Assembly: GCF_016907435.1 (NCBI RefSeq)
Contig: NZ_JAFBBZ010000001.1
Span: 1,984,001 to 2,048,000, forward strand
Origin: Nocardioides salarius
GTDB taxonomy: Bacteria; Actinomycetota; Actinomycetes; Propionibacteriales; Nocardioidaceae
Reading direction: 5' to 3'
Length of the DNA stretch: 64,000 nucleotides
Part shown: piece after piece, positions 32,831 to 41,458 of the stretch
Layout: each line of letters starts with the position of its first letter
Numbering within the stretch: position 1 is the first letter of the stretch
Made by a program: the position numbers and the translations under genes
Notes under the pieces: generated by a model
Database searches by the model: none
Told to the model about the DNA's origin: nothing
What the model saw: only the letters and a program-made list of their open reading frames with translations

Positions 32831-33931
32831 TCACTGGTCGCGCAGGCGGCGGGCCTGGGAGCGGACCCGGTTGACCAGCTGCTGGTCGGGGTCCTCGCGC
32901 CGCGCGGCCTCGCGGGTCATCGCCGTCAGCGCGTCGATCGCCACGGCGAGCTCGGCGCGCGCCGAGATCTTGTCGGGGTCGACCCAGGTGCCGTCGGCCG
33001 GGCGCTGCGGGCGCAGGTCGGCCACGTCGCCGAGCACCTGCACGCCGGAACCCTCGACGTACTCGATCCAGCGCTCGGCCTCGGCCTCGGCCCAGTCGTA
33101 CATCTTGGGCGGCAGCCCCAGCGGCGCGGCGCCCTTGCGGCCCGCGAGCTCCTGCTCGGCGAGCAGGTCGCGGACGAGGGTGTCGTAGGTGACCTCGCGG
33201 CGGGTACGACGCCCCAGCCGCTTGTTGAGCCGGCGCAGCAGCACGGTCTCGGCGGCCCCCAGGGAGGGGTTGCGCCGCTCGGACTCCTCGGGCGCCCAGG
33301 CCGGGTCGATGCCGAAGGCGGCGCAGAAGCGCTGCCACAGCGCGTCGGGCGCGGTCGCGCCGCCGCGCTGGGGCACCGTGACGACGTGGACGTTCTCGGG
33401 TGGCAGGCCCGCGCTCCAGGTGCCGAGCACCGAGGGCAGGTCGAAGGAGCGGTAGAACCACGGCTGGCGCTGGCGCACCTTCTTGAGGAACTGGCGGTAG
33501 GTCCACTTGCGACCCTGCTTGATGCTCTCCTGCCAGGCCGCCGGCAGCTGGCGGCCCAGGTCGCGCGCCGAGTAGACGACGTGCACGTCGTCAGCGCCGC
33601 CCAGCTCGCGCTTGGCCCGGGCGACCGCCTCGGCCGGGGCGGGGGCCAGGATCTCGTGGCTGACGATGACGGTGCCGCTGCTGCGCTTGACCCGGCGCAC
33701 CAGGGCCTCCCAGCTGCCCTCGGCGTGGCCGGGCTCGCCGCCCCAGTCCTGGCCGAGCAGGTCGAGCGCGGCGCGGAAGTGGAAGAGCCCCGGGCTCACC
33801 ACGGGGCTGCGGGTCGGCAGCGTCACGCCGTGGGAGGCCAGCGACTTCGCATTGCGGGCCAGCCGGTCCTGCAGGTAGGTCGTGCCGGTCTTCGGCGCGC
33901 CGATGTGCAGGTAGACGCGTCGGTTGCTCAC
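32831..33931 (-). CDS. Sulfotransferase-like protein
   Basis: The 366-residue protein starts RRVYLHIGAPKTGTTYLQDR, the PAPS-binding loop, and includes VVYSARDLGRQLPAAWQESI and GTWSAGLPPENVHVVTVPQR, closely matching the gene two positions downstream. Two blocks, NPSLGAAETVLLRRLNKRLG here and NPSLGVPETALLRRINKAVN there, confirm that they are paralogues. The GTG start at 33931 overlaps the stop of the HMG-CoA lyase gene as GTGA, so this cluster is transcribed with the leucine catabolism genes. Confidence 0.8.
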   Translation of the reverse strand: MSNRRVYLHIGAPKTGTTYLQDRLARNAKSLASHGVTLPTRSPVVSPGLFHFRAALDLLGQDWGGEPGHAEGSWEALVRRVKRSSGTVIVSHEILAPAPAEAVARAKRELGGADDVHVVYSARDLGRQLPAAWQESIKQGRKWTYRQFLKKVRQRQPWFYRSFDLPSVLGTWSAGLPPENVHVVTVPQRGGATAPDALWQRFCAAFGIDPAWAPEESERRNPSLGAAETVLLRRLNKRLGRRTRREVTYDTLVRDLLAEQELAGRKGAAPLGLPPKMYDWAEAEAERWIEYVEGSGVQVLGDVADLRPQRPADGTWVDPDKISARAELAVAIDALTAMTREAARREDPDQQLVNRVRSQARRLRDQ

Positions 33932-34923
33932 GCGGGTGATTGTGCCCGATCGGCCCCGAGGGCCCGAACGACGGCCGACGGGCTGGGGCGCCCGAGCTCC
34001 CCGGCCATCCACGCGCTGGTGGCCACGAGGGCCCCGAGGTCGACGCCGTGCTCGATGCCCAGGCCGTCGAGCAGCCAGACGAGGTCCTCGGTCGCCAGGT
34101 TGCCGGTGGCGCTGACGGCGTAGGGGCAGCCGCCCAGCCCGCCGGCCGAGGCGTCGTACGTCGTGACGCCGGCGCGGAGCCCGGCCTGGACGTTGCTCAG
34201 CGCCTGGCCGTAGGTGTCGTGGAAGTGCAGCGCGAGCCGCTCGGGGCCGACGCCGGCCTCGGCGAAGGCCTCGACGAGGGCGGTGACGTGGCCGGCGGTG
34301 CCGACCCCGATGGTGTCGCCGAGGCTGAGCTGGGAGGCACCGAGGTCGAGCAGCTGGCGCCCGGCCGTGACGACCTGCTCGATCGGCACCGGGCCCTCCC
34401 AGGGGTCGCCGAAGCACATGGAGACGTAGGCGCGCACGTCGAGGCCGGCCTCGCGGGCGCGGGCCACGGTCGGCTCGAACATCTCCATCTGGGTGGACAG
34501 GGTGCGGTTGAGGTTCTTGGCCGCGAAGGTCTCGGTGGCCGAGCCGAAGATCGCGACGTGGCGCATGCCGAGCTCGAGCGCCCGGTCGAGGCCGCGCTCG
34601 TTGGGCACCAGCACCGTTAGGTCGCGGGCCCGGTCGCCGAGCTGGTCGTCGGTCTCGAGCAGCGCCACCAGCTCGGCCGCGTCAGCGAGCTGCGGCACCC
34701 ACTTCGGGTGCACGAAGCTGGTGGCCTCGACGACGGGCAGGCCGGCGGCGACCAGGCGGCGCACGAACGTCGCCTTGGTCTCCAGCGGCACCAGCGCCTG
34801 CTCGTTCTGCAGGCCGTCGCGGGGCCCGACCTCGTAGATCGTGACCCGCTCGGGCAGGCCGGGCGTGGGCACCCGCATGGGCAGCGCGCCGATCGCGGGC
34901 TCGCGCCCAGCAGCCCCGCTCAT
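33928..34923 (-). CDS. Hydroxymethylglutaryl-CoA lyase
   Basis: This 331-residue TIM-barrel enzyme cleaves HMG-CoA to acetyl-CoA and acetoacetate, the last step of leucine breakdown. Motifs: YEVGPRDGLQNEQALVPLET, EATSFVHPKWVPQLADAAEL, and the metal-binding LHFHDTYGQALSNV followed by the catalytic loop GGLGGCPYAVSATGNLATED. The ATG at 34923 overlaps the stop codon of mccA as ATGA. Third gene of the mccB-mccA-hmgL unit. Confidence 0.95.
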   Translation of the reverse strand: MSGAAGREPAIGALPMRVPTPGLPERVTIYEVGPRDGLQNEQALVPLETKATFVRRLVAAGLPVVEATSFVHPKWVPQLADAAELVALLETDDQLGDRARDLTVLVPNERGLDRALELGMRHVAIFGSATETFAAKNLNRTLSTQMEMFEPTVARAREAGLDVRAYVSMCFGDPWEGPVPIEQVVTAGRQLLDLGASQLSLGDTIGVGTAGHVTALVEAFAEAGVGPERLALHFHDTYGQALSNVQAGLRAGVTTYDASAGGLGGCPYAVSATGNLATEDLVWLLDGLGIEHGVDLGALVATSAWMAGELGRPSPSAVVRALGADRAQSPA

Positions 34924-36881
34924 GCCTGCTCCCCCTCCTGGTCGCTTGGTTCCACGTGGAACAACACGTGCCCCAGCGGCACCTGGCGTCCCGTCTCGGC
35001 GTCGACCGTGGTGACGGTGCCGTCGAAGGGCGCAGTCAGGGCCAGCTCCATCTTCATCGCCTCCAGCACACCGAGCACGTCGCCCTCGGCGACCCGCTGG
35101 CCCTGCTCGACGCGGACGTCGAGCACGGTGCCGGGCATCGGCGCGACCAGCGAGCCGTCGCCGACCTCGGGGCCGTGGTCGGCGAAGGGGTCGGGGCGCT
35201 GCCAGGCCCAGCGCTGCCCGCGGTGGGCCACCTCGACGTCGCCGGAGCGCACGTCGAGCACGGCGTGCTCGGCGTGGCCGTCGACGATCAGGTGCACCGT
35301 GTGGTCGGCGACCGAGACCGTGCGGACCTCGTGGTCGTCGACCCGGCCGCGGTGCCGGTCGACCACGAGGCTGGTGCCGTCGAGGGTCACGGTGTCGGGC
35401 GCCGGGTCGGCGCCCATCCGCCAGCCGTCGGCGTGCCAGGGGCCGCTGGGCGGCGCGCCCGCCGGGCCGCCCGCCGGGGCGTCGGCCTCGCCGGTGTCGA
35501 GGAGCACCTGGGTCCAGGCCGCGAGGACCCGGGCCAGGTAGCCGTCGGGGGCGGGCACCTCGTGCCGGTCGAGCCAGGCGGTGTCGATGGTGGCGTCGCG
35601 GAACTCCTCCCCCGCCGCCAGCGCGCGCAGGAAGCCGGTGTTGGTGGTCAGCCCGAGCACGGCGGTGTCGTCGAGGGCGGCGACCAGGCCGGTGCGGGCG
35701 GCCTCGCGGTCGCCGCCCCACACCACGACCTTGCCGAGCATCGGGTCGTAGGCGGTGGAGATCTCCTGGCCCGAGACCAGCGCGTGGTCGACGCGCACCC
35801 GGGCGCCCTGGCGCTCGACGCTCGCCGGCCAGCGCACCAGCGTGGCGGTGCCGGCCTGGGGCAGGAACCCGCCGAAGGAGTCCTCGGCGTAGACGCGCGC
35901 CTCGATCGCGTGTCCCTCGAGGCCGACGTCGTCCTGGTCGAAGCCCAGCGGCTCCCCGGTGGCGACCTGCAGCTGCAGCGCCACGAGGTCGACGCGCTCG
36001 CCGCGCACCCGGGCCACCTCCTCGGTGACCGGGTGCTCGACCTGCAGGCGGGTGTTCATCTCGAGGAAGTAGAACTCGCCGGAATCGTTGTCGAGGAGGA
36101 ACTCGACGGTGCCGGCGCCGGTGTAGCCGACCTGAGCGGCCAGCGCGACGGCCGAGGCGGTGATCGCAGAGCGCTGCTCGTCGCTGATCGTGGGGGCCGG
36201 GGCCTCCTCCAGCACCTTCTGGTGCCGGCGCTGGGTGGAGCAGTCACGCTCGAAGAGGTGCACCACGTGGCCGTGGGTGTCGCCCATGACCTGCACCTCG
36301 ACGTGGCGGCCCGACTCGACGTACTTCTCGATGAGCATGGTGTCGTCGCCGAACGACGAGCTGGCCTCACGACGCGCGGCGCCCAGCGCCTCGGCGTACT
36401 CACCGGCCGAGCGGACGACCCGCATGCCCTTGCCGCCGCCGCCGGCCGCGGCCTTGACCAGCACCGGGTAGGCGAAGGAGGCCGGGTCGTCGGCCAGGTC
36501 GTACGACGGCACCACGGGCACACCCGCGGCGACGGCGATGTCGCGCGCGGCGTCCTTGCGGCCCATCGCGTCCATCACCTCGGCGGTCGGGCCGACCAGG
36601 GTGACGCCGGCCTCGGCCAGCGCCCGGGCGAAGGGCGCCCGCTCGGAGAGGAAGCCGTAGCCGGGGTGCACGAAGCCGGCGCCGGTGTCCCTGGCGGCGG
36701 CGACGACCTCGTCGATGTCGAGGTAGGAGCCGACCCGCACCGCGACGTCGGCCTCGGTGACGTGCAGCGCGCCGGCGTCGAGGTCGGTGTGCAGGGCCAC
36801 GGTGCGCCAGCCGAGGCGGCGCGCGGTGGCCAGGACCCGGCGGGCGATCTCGCCGCGGTTGGCGACCAGGAGGGTATGCAT
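34920..36881 (-). CDS. mccA: Methylcrotonyl-CoA carboxylase alpha subunit (biotin carboxylase + BCCP)
   Basis: The 653-residue subunit has a biotin carboxylase part (LLVANRGEIARRVLATARRL at the start, KAAAGGGGKGMRVVRSAGEY, FLEMNTRLQVEHPVTEE) and a C-terminal biotin domain with VLEAMKMELALTAPFDG, where the Lys carries biotin. With the next gene it carboxylates 3-methylcrotonyl-CoA in leucine degradation, or possibly a related acyl-CoA. ATG at 36881 follows GGAG by 6 bases and is preferred over in-frame starts at 36896 and 36893. A parS-like palindrome lies inside its last codons. Confidence 0.9.
   Translation of the reverse strand: MHTLLVANRGEIARRVLATARRLGWRTVALHTDLDAGALHVTEADVAVRVGSYLDIDEVVAAARDTGAGFVHPGYGFLSERAPFARALAEAGVTLVGPTAEVMDAMGRKDAARDIAVAAGVPVVPSYDLADDPASFAYPVLVKAAAGGGGKGMRVVRSAGEYAEALGAARREASSSFGDDTMLIEKYVESGRHVEVQVMGDTHGHVVHLFERDCSTQRRHQKVLEEAPAPTISDEQRSAITASAVALAAQVGYTGAGTVEFLLDNDSGEFYFLEMNTRLQVEHPVTEEVARVRGERVDLVALQLQVATGEPLGFDQDDVGLEGHAIEARVYAEDSFGGFLPQAGTATLVRWPASVERQGARVRVDHALVSGQEISTAYDPMLGKVVVWGGDREAARTGLVAALDDTAVLGLTTNTGFLRALAAGEEFRDATIDTAWLDRHEVPAPDGYLARVLAAWTQVLLDTGEADAPAGGPAGAPPSGPWHADGWRMGADPAPDTVTLDGTSLVVDRHRGRVDDHEVRTVSVADHTVHLIVDGHAEHAVLDVRSGDVEVAHRGQRWAWQRPDPFADHGPEVGDGSLVAPMPGTVLDVRVEQGQRVAEGDVLGVLEAMKMELALTAPFDGTVTTVDAETGRQVPLGHVLFHVEPSDQEGEQA
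34949..34962. other. parS: parS-like centromere site
   Basis: The 14-base perfect palindrome GTTCCACGTGGAAC lies in the coding end of mccA, where it encodes FHVE. It matches the chromosomal parS consensus GTTTCACGTGAAAC at all positions but the two symmetric ones, and the flanking A on one side also fits. parS sites bind ParB, lie near oriC and often sit within genes. Origin-proximal gene content of the window supports the call. Confidence 0.55.
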
Positions 36882-36972
36882 GTGCGTCTCCATCATTTGG
36901 TTCCCTCGGGGTCCCCGCGGCGTTGATCGTGGAGGAGCGCAGCGGGGGAACGAAGAACGTCGTGGGGTGATC

Positions 36973-38538
36973 TCACATCCGGAAGATGCCGTAGCGGGGC
37001 TCGGGGATCGGCGTGTACGCCGTGGCGGCCAGGCCCATCCCGAGCACGCGGCGGGTGTCGGCGGGGTCGATGACGCCGTCGTCCCACAGCCGCGCGGTGG
37101 CGTAGTAGGGCGAGCCCTGGGTCTCGTACTGCTCGCGGATCGGGGCCTTGAACTGCTCCTCGTCCTCGGCGCTCCACTCCTCGCCGCGGGCCTCCAGGCC
37201 GTCGCGGCGCACGGTGGAGAGCACGCCGGCGGCCTGCTCGCCGCCCATCACCGAGATCCGGGCGTTGGGCCACATCCACAGGAAGCGCGGGTCGTAGGCC
37301 CGCCCGCACATGCCGTAGTTGCCGGCGCCGTACGAGCCGCCGATGACGACGGTGAACTTCGGGACCACGCTGCAGGCGACCGCGGTGACGAGCTTGGCGC
37401 CGTCGCGGGCGATGCCGTTGTTCTCGTACTCGCGCCCGACCATGAAGCCGGAGATGTTCTGCAGGAAGACCAACGGGATGCCGCGCTGGTTGCACAGCTC
37501 GATGAAGTGGGCGCCCTTGAGCGCCGACTCGCTGAAGAGGATGCCGTTGTTGGCCACGATGCCGACCTCGTGGCCCCAGATCCGCGCGAAGCCGCAGACC
37601 AGGGTGTCGCCGTAGAGCTTCTTGAACTCGTGGAACCGGCTGCCGTCGACGACGCGCCGGATCACCTCGCGCACGTCGTAGGGCGTGCGGGTGTCGGTGG
37701 GCACCACGTCGTAGAGCGACTCGGGCGGCTCGTGCGGCTCCTCGACCTCGGCGGCCGCGGTGCGGTGGGGGCGCGCCGGGGGGAGGGTGCCGATGACGCT
37801 GCGCACGATGTCGAGCGCGTGGGCGTCGTCGTCGGCGAGGTGGTCGACCACGCCGGAGGTGCGGGCGTGCACGTCGCCGCCGCCGAGCTCCTCGGCGGTC
37901 ACGACCTCGCCGGTGGCCGCCTTCACCAGCGGCGGGCCGCCCAGGAAGATCGTGCCCTGCTCCTTGACGATCACGGTCTCGTCGCTCATCGCCGGCACGT
38001 AGGCGCCGCCGGCGGTGCACGAGCCCATCACGCTGGCGATCTGCGGGATGCCGGCGGCCGACATGTTCGCCTGGTTGAAGAAGATCCGGCCGAAGTGCTC
38101 GCGGTCGGGGAAGACCTCGTCCTGCATCGGCAGGAACGCCCCACCGGAGTCGACGAGGTAGACGCAGGGCAGGTGGTTCTCGGCCGCGACGGTCTGGGCG
38201 CGCAGGTGCTTCTTGACCGTCATCGGGTAGTAGGTGCCGCCCTTGACGGTCGCGTCGTTGGCCACGATCACGCACTCGCGCCCGTGGATGCGGCCGATCC
38301 CGGTGACGATGCCGGCGCTGGGCACCGGCGTCTCCCCCGGCGCGCCGTACATCTCGGTGGCCGCCAGCGGGCTCAGCTCGAGGAAGGGGCTGCCGGTGTC
38401 GAGCAGGCGGTCGACCCGCTCGCGGGCCAGCATCTTGCCGCGCCCGGTGTGCTTGGCCCGCGCCGCCTCGCTGCCGCCCGTCCGTGCCGCCGCCAGCCGC
38501 TCGCGCAGGTCGGCGACCAGGTCCCTCAGTTCGCTCAC
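36973..38538 (-). CDS. mccB: Methylcrotonyl-CoA carboxylase beta subunit (carboxyltransferase)
   Basis: This 521-residue carboxyltransferase has the acyl-CoA carboxylase patterns [60 protein letters not shown] and [20 protein letters not shown]. Sequence and pairing with mccA and HMG-CoA lyase fit the methylcrotonyl/geranyl type rather than propionyl-CoA carboxylase. It starts with GTG at 38538, 9 bases from an operator-like palindrome that has a twin before the divergent TetR gene. It is the promoter-proximal gene of the leucine catabolism unit. Confidence 0.92.
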   Translation of the reverse strand: MSELRDLVADLRERLAAARTGGSEAARAKHTGRGKMLARERVDRLLDTGSPFLELSPLAATEMYGAPGETPVPSAGIVTGIGRIHGRECVIVANDATVKGGTYYPMTVKKHLRAQTVAAENHLPCVYLVDSGGAFLPMQDEVFPDREHFGRIFFNQANMSAAGIPQIASVMGSCTAGGAYVPAMSDETVIVKEQGTIFLGGPPLVKAATGEVVTAEELGGGDVHARTSGVVDHLADDDAHALDIVRSVIGTLPPARPHRTAAAEVEEPHEPPESLYDVVPTDTRTPYDVREVIRRVVDGSRFHEFKKLYGDTLVCGFARIWGHEVGIVANNGILFSESALKGAHFIELCNQRGIPLVFLQNISGFMVGREYENNGIARDGAKLVTAVACSVVPKFTVVIGGSYGAGNYGMCGRAYDPRFLWMWPNARISVMGGEQAAGVLSTVRRDGLEARGEEWSAEDEEQFKAPIREQYETQGSPYYATARLWDDGVIDPADTRRVLGMGLAATAYTPIPEPRYGIFRM

Positions 38539-38546
38539 CCGCCCAG

Positions 38547-38562
38547 GTTAGCGATCATTAAC
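38547..38562. promoter_or_regulatory. TetR operator candidate before mccB
   Basis: The 16-base sequence GTTAGCGATCATTAAC is an imperfect palindrome placed 8 bases before the mccB start codon. Its reverse complement and the site at 38670 both fit GTTAAYGNNCGCTAAC. The shared form on both sides of the divergent promoters marks it as a binding site for the adjacent TetR regulator. Confidence 0.7.
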
Positions 38563-38577
38563 CTGCCTCACCACCAC

Positions 38578-38669
38578 GACCCGGCCCATATCTCGCGCTG
38601 ACCCGGCCCGAACTGACACCCGGGATGCCGGAATGGGCCGGGTGGGCGCGAGATATGGGCCGGGTCGGG
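38578..38669. repeat. 22-bp repeats in inverted arrangement between mccB and TetR
   Basis: Two 22-base units (38578 and 38600, each starting GACCCGGCCC) are followed, after 13 bases, by units in the reverse orientation (38635 and a partial at 38657, starting GGGCCGGGT). The outer halves ATATCTCGCGC and GCGCGAGATAT are exact complements, so the RNA or single strand could fold into a long hairpin. The array fills the space between the two TetR operators. Confidence 0.9.
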
Positions 38670-38685
38670 GTTAACGGGCGCTAAC
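38670..38685. promoter_or_regulatory. TetR operator candidate before the TetR gene
   Basis: The sequence GTTAACGGGCGCTAAC lies 8 bases before the TetR start codon, the same distance as its twin from mccB. Outer six bases on each side form a near-perfect palindrome. Binding here would block initiation of the regulator gene itself, giving autoregulation. Confidence 0.7.
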
Positions 38686-38693
38686 CTCGAGGC

Positions 38694-39278
38694 ATGTCCC
38701 GGCGCGAGCAGATCCTGGCCACCGCGGCGGAGCTCTTCGCCAAGCGCGGCTTCCACGGGGTCTCGGTGGCCGACCTGGGCGCGGCCTGCGGGGTGTCGGG
38801 GCCGGCGCTCTACAAGCACTTCGCCTCCAAGGACGCCGTGCTGGCCGCGATGCTGGTCTCGATCAGCGAGCAGCTGCTCGAGGTGGGCCGCGAGCGGGTG
38901 GCCGCGGCCCCCGACGCCCGGGCCGCGGTGGTGGCGCTGGTCGATTGGCACGTCGACTTCGCGCTGCGCCACCGCCCGCTCATCGTCGTGCAGGACCGCG
39001 ACTGGGAGTCGCTGCCCGAGCAGGCGCGCGAGCAGGTGCGGGCGCTGCAGCGGGCCTACGTCGACGTGTGGGCCCGCGAGCTGCAGTCGGTGCACCCCGG
39101 GCTCGGCCTCGAGCAGGCGCGGTCGATGGCACACGCGGCCTTCGGGCTGATCAACTCCACCCCGCACAGCGCGCTGCTGCCCGACCCGGCGATGGGCGAC
39201 CTGCTGCACCGGATGGCGCTGGGCGCCCTCGGCCTGGAGCCGGCGGGCCTGGCTCAGGTGCCGCAGAACGTCACGTAG
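38694..39278 (+). CDS. TetR-family regulator of the leucine catabolism operon
   Basis: This 194-residue protein has an N-terminal helix-turn-helix ([20 protein letters not shown] to [19 protein letters not shown]) and a C-terminal ligand domain of the type found in regulators of acyl-CoA catabolism. Its position, divergent from mccB with a pair of matching palindromes, implies that it represses both itself and mccB-mccA-hmgL and is released by an acyl-CoA intermediate. The effector is inferred. Its last 25 bases overlap the converging selO gene. Confidence 0.88.
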   Translation: MSRREQILATAAELFAKRGFHGVSVADLGAACGVSGPALYKHFASKDAVLAAMLVSISEQLLEVGRERVAAAPDARAAVVALVDWHVDFALRHRPLIVVQDRDWESLPEQAREQVRALQRAYVDVWARELQSVHPGLGLEQARSMAHAAFGLINSTPHSALLPDPAMGDLLHRMALGALGLEPAGLAQVPQNVT

Positions 39279-40735
39279 GGCCCGGCCCCCTCCGGGCCCG
39301 GGCGCGCGTGGGCCTCGAGGCCCGGCCGCTCGTCGTACGGCGCGGTGACGGCCTCGAGCAGCCGGTGCAGCGGCGCCACGTCGCCCGCGGTGGCGGCCTC
39401 GAGGGCCTCCTCGACCAGGTGGTTGCGTGGCACGTAGACGGGGTTGACGCGGTCCATCGCGTCGGCGTCGGGGTCGAGGGCGCGCCAGCGCTCGAGCCAG
39501 GCGTCGAGGCCGGGCAGGTCGAGCACCACCCCGCGCACACCCTCGGCGTCACCGCGCGCCGCGTCGCCCAGCGAGCGCCAGAACGAGGTGTGGTCGACCC
39601 GCGCGGCGGCCATCAGCGCCAGCAGGTCCTCGACGAGCGGGGCCACCAGGGCCCGCTCGAGCCCCTCGGGCAGGCCCAGCTTGGCGGCCGCGCCGTCGGT
39701 GAAGGCGTCGGCGTACGCCGTCGCGAAGCGTTCGAGCGAGGCGGTCGCCGCCGCGACGGCGCGCTCCTCGTCGTCGTCGATGAGCGGCAGCAGGGCCTCG
39801 GCGAGCCGCGCGAGGTTCCACTGCGCGGCCGCGGGCTGGTTGCGGAAGGCGTAGCGACCGCCGGTGTCGATCGAGCTGAAGACCGTCGACGGGTCGTAGG
39901 CGTCGAGGAACGCGCACGGGCCGTAGTCGATGCTCTCGCCCGAGATGGTCATGTTGTCGGTGTTCATCACGCCGTGCACGAAGCCGACCAGCACCCACTG
40001 CGCGACGAGCCTGGCCTGCGCGTCGACCACCTCCTCCAGCAGCGCGAGGTACGCCGCTCCCCCGGGGCCGGCCTCGCGGGCGGCCGGGTGGTGGCGCTCG
40101 ATGGCGTGGTCGGCCAGGCGCCGCAGCAGGTCGAGGTCGCCGCTGGCGCGGGCGTACTGGAAGCTGCCGACCCGCAGGTGGCTGGAGGCGACCCGGGCGA
40201 GCACGGCGCCGGGCAGCGGCTGCTCGCGGTGCACCGCGCGGCCGGTGGCCACCACCGCGAGCGACCGGGTGGTCGGGATGCCCAGGGCGTGCATCGCCTC
40301 GCTGATGACGTGCTCGCGCAGCATCGGTCCGAGCGCGGCGAGCCCGTCACCGCCGCGCGCCCACGGGGTGCGCCCCGAGCCCTTGAGGTGCAGGTCGCGC
40401 AGCTCGCCGTCGGGGCCGGCCAGCTCGCCGAGCAGCAGCGCCCGGCCGTCGCCGAGCCGGGGCGAGTAGCCGCCGAACTGGTGGCCCGCGTAGCCCTGCG
40501 CGACCGGCGTGGCGCCCTCGGGCAGCACGGCGCCCACCAGCAGGGCCACGCCGTCGTCGCTGCGCAGCCAGGCCGGGTCGAGGCCCAGGTCGTGCGCCAG
40601 CGGCTCGTTGAGCACCACCAGCCGCGGCTCCGGGGCCTCGTCGGCCTGCCAGCGCACCGCCAGCTCGGGCAGCGCGTCGGCGAACCGGGTGCCCAGGCGC
40701 AGGTCGTCGGAGGTGCTCACGCTCATGCTCCCCAC
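39254..40735 (-). CDS. selO: SelO/YdiU protein adenylyltransferase
   Basis: The 493-residue pseudokinase-fold enzyme transfers AMP from ATP to Ser, Thr or Tyr of proteins in redox homeostasis. Conserved stretches include [40 protein letters not shown] and the metal-binding [19 protein letters not shown]. The protein ends in YVTFCGT: the cysteine three residues from the end corresponds to the selenocysteine/cysteine of the family's C-terminal redox motif. The start [10 protein letters not shown] at 40735 or the second Met at 40726 are both possible. Confidence 0.93.
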   Translation of the reverse strand: MGSMSVSTSDDLRLGTRFADALPELAVRWQADEAPEPRLVVLNEPLAHDLGLDPAWLRSDDGVALLVGAVLPEGATPVAQGYAGHQFGGYSPRLGDGRALLLGELAGPDGELRDLHLKGSGRTPWARGGDGLAALGPMLREHVISEAMHALGIPTTRSLAVVATGRAVHREQPLPGAVLARVASSHLRVGSFQYARASGDLDLLRRLADHAIERHHPAAREAGPGGAAYLALLEEVVDAQARLVAQWVLVGFVHGVMNTDNMTISGESIDYGPCAFLDAYDPSTVFSSIDTGGRYAFRNQPAAAQWNLARLAEALLPLIDDDEERAVAAATASLERFATAYADAFTDGAAAKLGLPEGLERALVAPLVEDLLALMAAARVDHTSFWRSLGDAARGDAEGVRGVVLDLPGLDAWLERWRALDPDADAMDRVNPVYVPRNHLVEEALEAATAGDVAPLHRLLEAVTAPYDERPGLEAHARPGPEGAGPYVTFCGT

Positions 40736-40762
40736 GCTACGCCGGGAGACCAGCGCGACCGG

Positions 40763-41458
40763 TCACAGCAGGTGGTCCACCTCGGGAGGCCCGTCGCCCA
40801 GCAGCACCTCGAGCAGCCGGGCGGCGCGCGCGGCGGCGTCGTACGCCGTGGTCAGGTCGTCGTCGTCGGGCTCGGCGTCGCCGTCGGGAACGTCGGGCGC
40901 GCGGGCGTGCAGCCGTGCCAGCAGCTCCTCGCGGCCGGTTCCGCGCAGGTGCAGCAGCACGAACGGGTCGGCCTCGAGCAGCCAGGTGAGCTGGTGCAGC
41001 ACCGCCAGCGCGTGCACGCACGGGTCGACCCACCCCTCGCAGCTGCAGGTGGTCTCGAGCTCGCCGCCGTAGGGCAGCAGCTCGACGCCGGCCTCCTCGG
41101 CGTGCTCGACCAGCTCGTGGGGCAGGTCGCCGGCCAGGAGCGCGGTGACGCGGCCGGCCTGGGCGGCGACGGTCTCGACGAGCGCCGCCGCGCCGGCGTC
41201 GTCGAGCACCGGCACCGCGACCTCGACCCGCCACTGACCACCGCGCTCCTCGACGACCGCCACGGCCGAGCCGGGGCCCACCTCGATCGCCCCCACCTGC
41301 CCGGAGCGCGCCAGCGAGCGACCCGCGACCAGGTCGGCCTCGGCGTACGCCGACTCCTCGACCGCACGCACCCAGGCCTTGCCCCACCACCGGTCGGCGC
41401 GGCTGGTGCGGCGGCGCGGGGGCAGCCGCGGGTGCACCACGGTCTGCCCGCTCACCAC
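40763..41458 (-). CDS. SWIM zinc-finger protein
   Basis: This 231-residue protein has a SWIM motif, CSCEGWVDPCVHALAVLH, at about residues 136-155, with the CxC and CxH zinc ligands. The N-terminal part, RADRWWGKAWVRAVEESAYA, is typical of the actinobacterial family found beside SNF2 helicases. It likely assists the helicase in DNA or protein binding; this is inference from pairing. Its GTG start directly abuts the helicase stop codon, so the two are translated together. Confidence 0.87.
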   Translation of the reverse strand: MVSGQTVVHPRLPPRRRTSRADRWWGKAWVRAVEESAYAEADLVAGRSLARSGQVGAIEVGPGSAVAVVEERGGQWRVEVAVPVLDDAGAAALVETVAAQAGRVTALLAGDLPHELVEHAEEAGVELLPYGGELETTCSCEGWVDPCVHALAVLHQLTWLLEADPFVLLHLRGTGREELLARLHARAPDVPDGDAEPDDDDLTTAYDAAARAARLLEVLLGDGPPEVDHLL

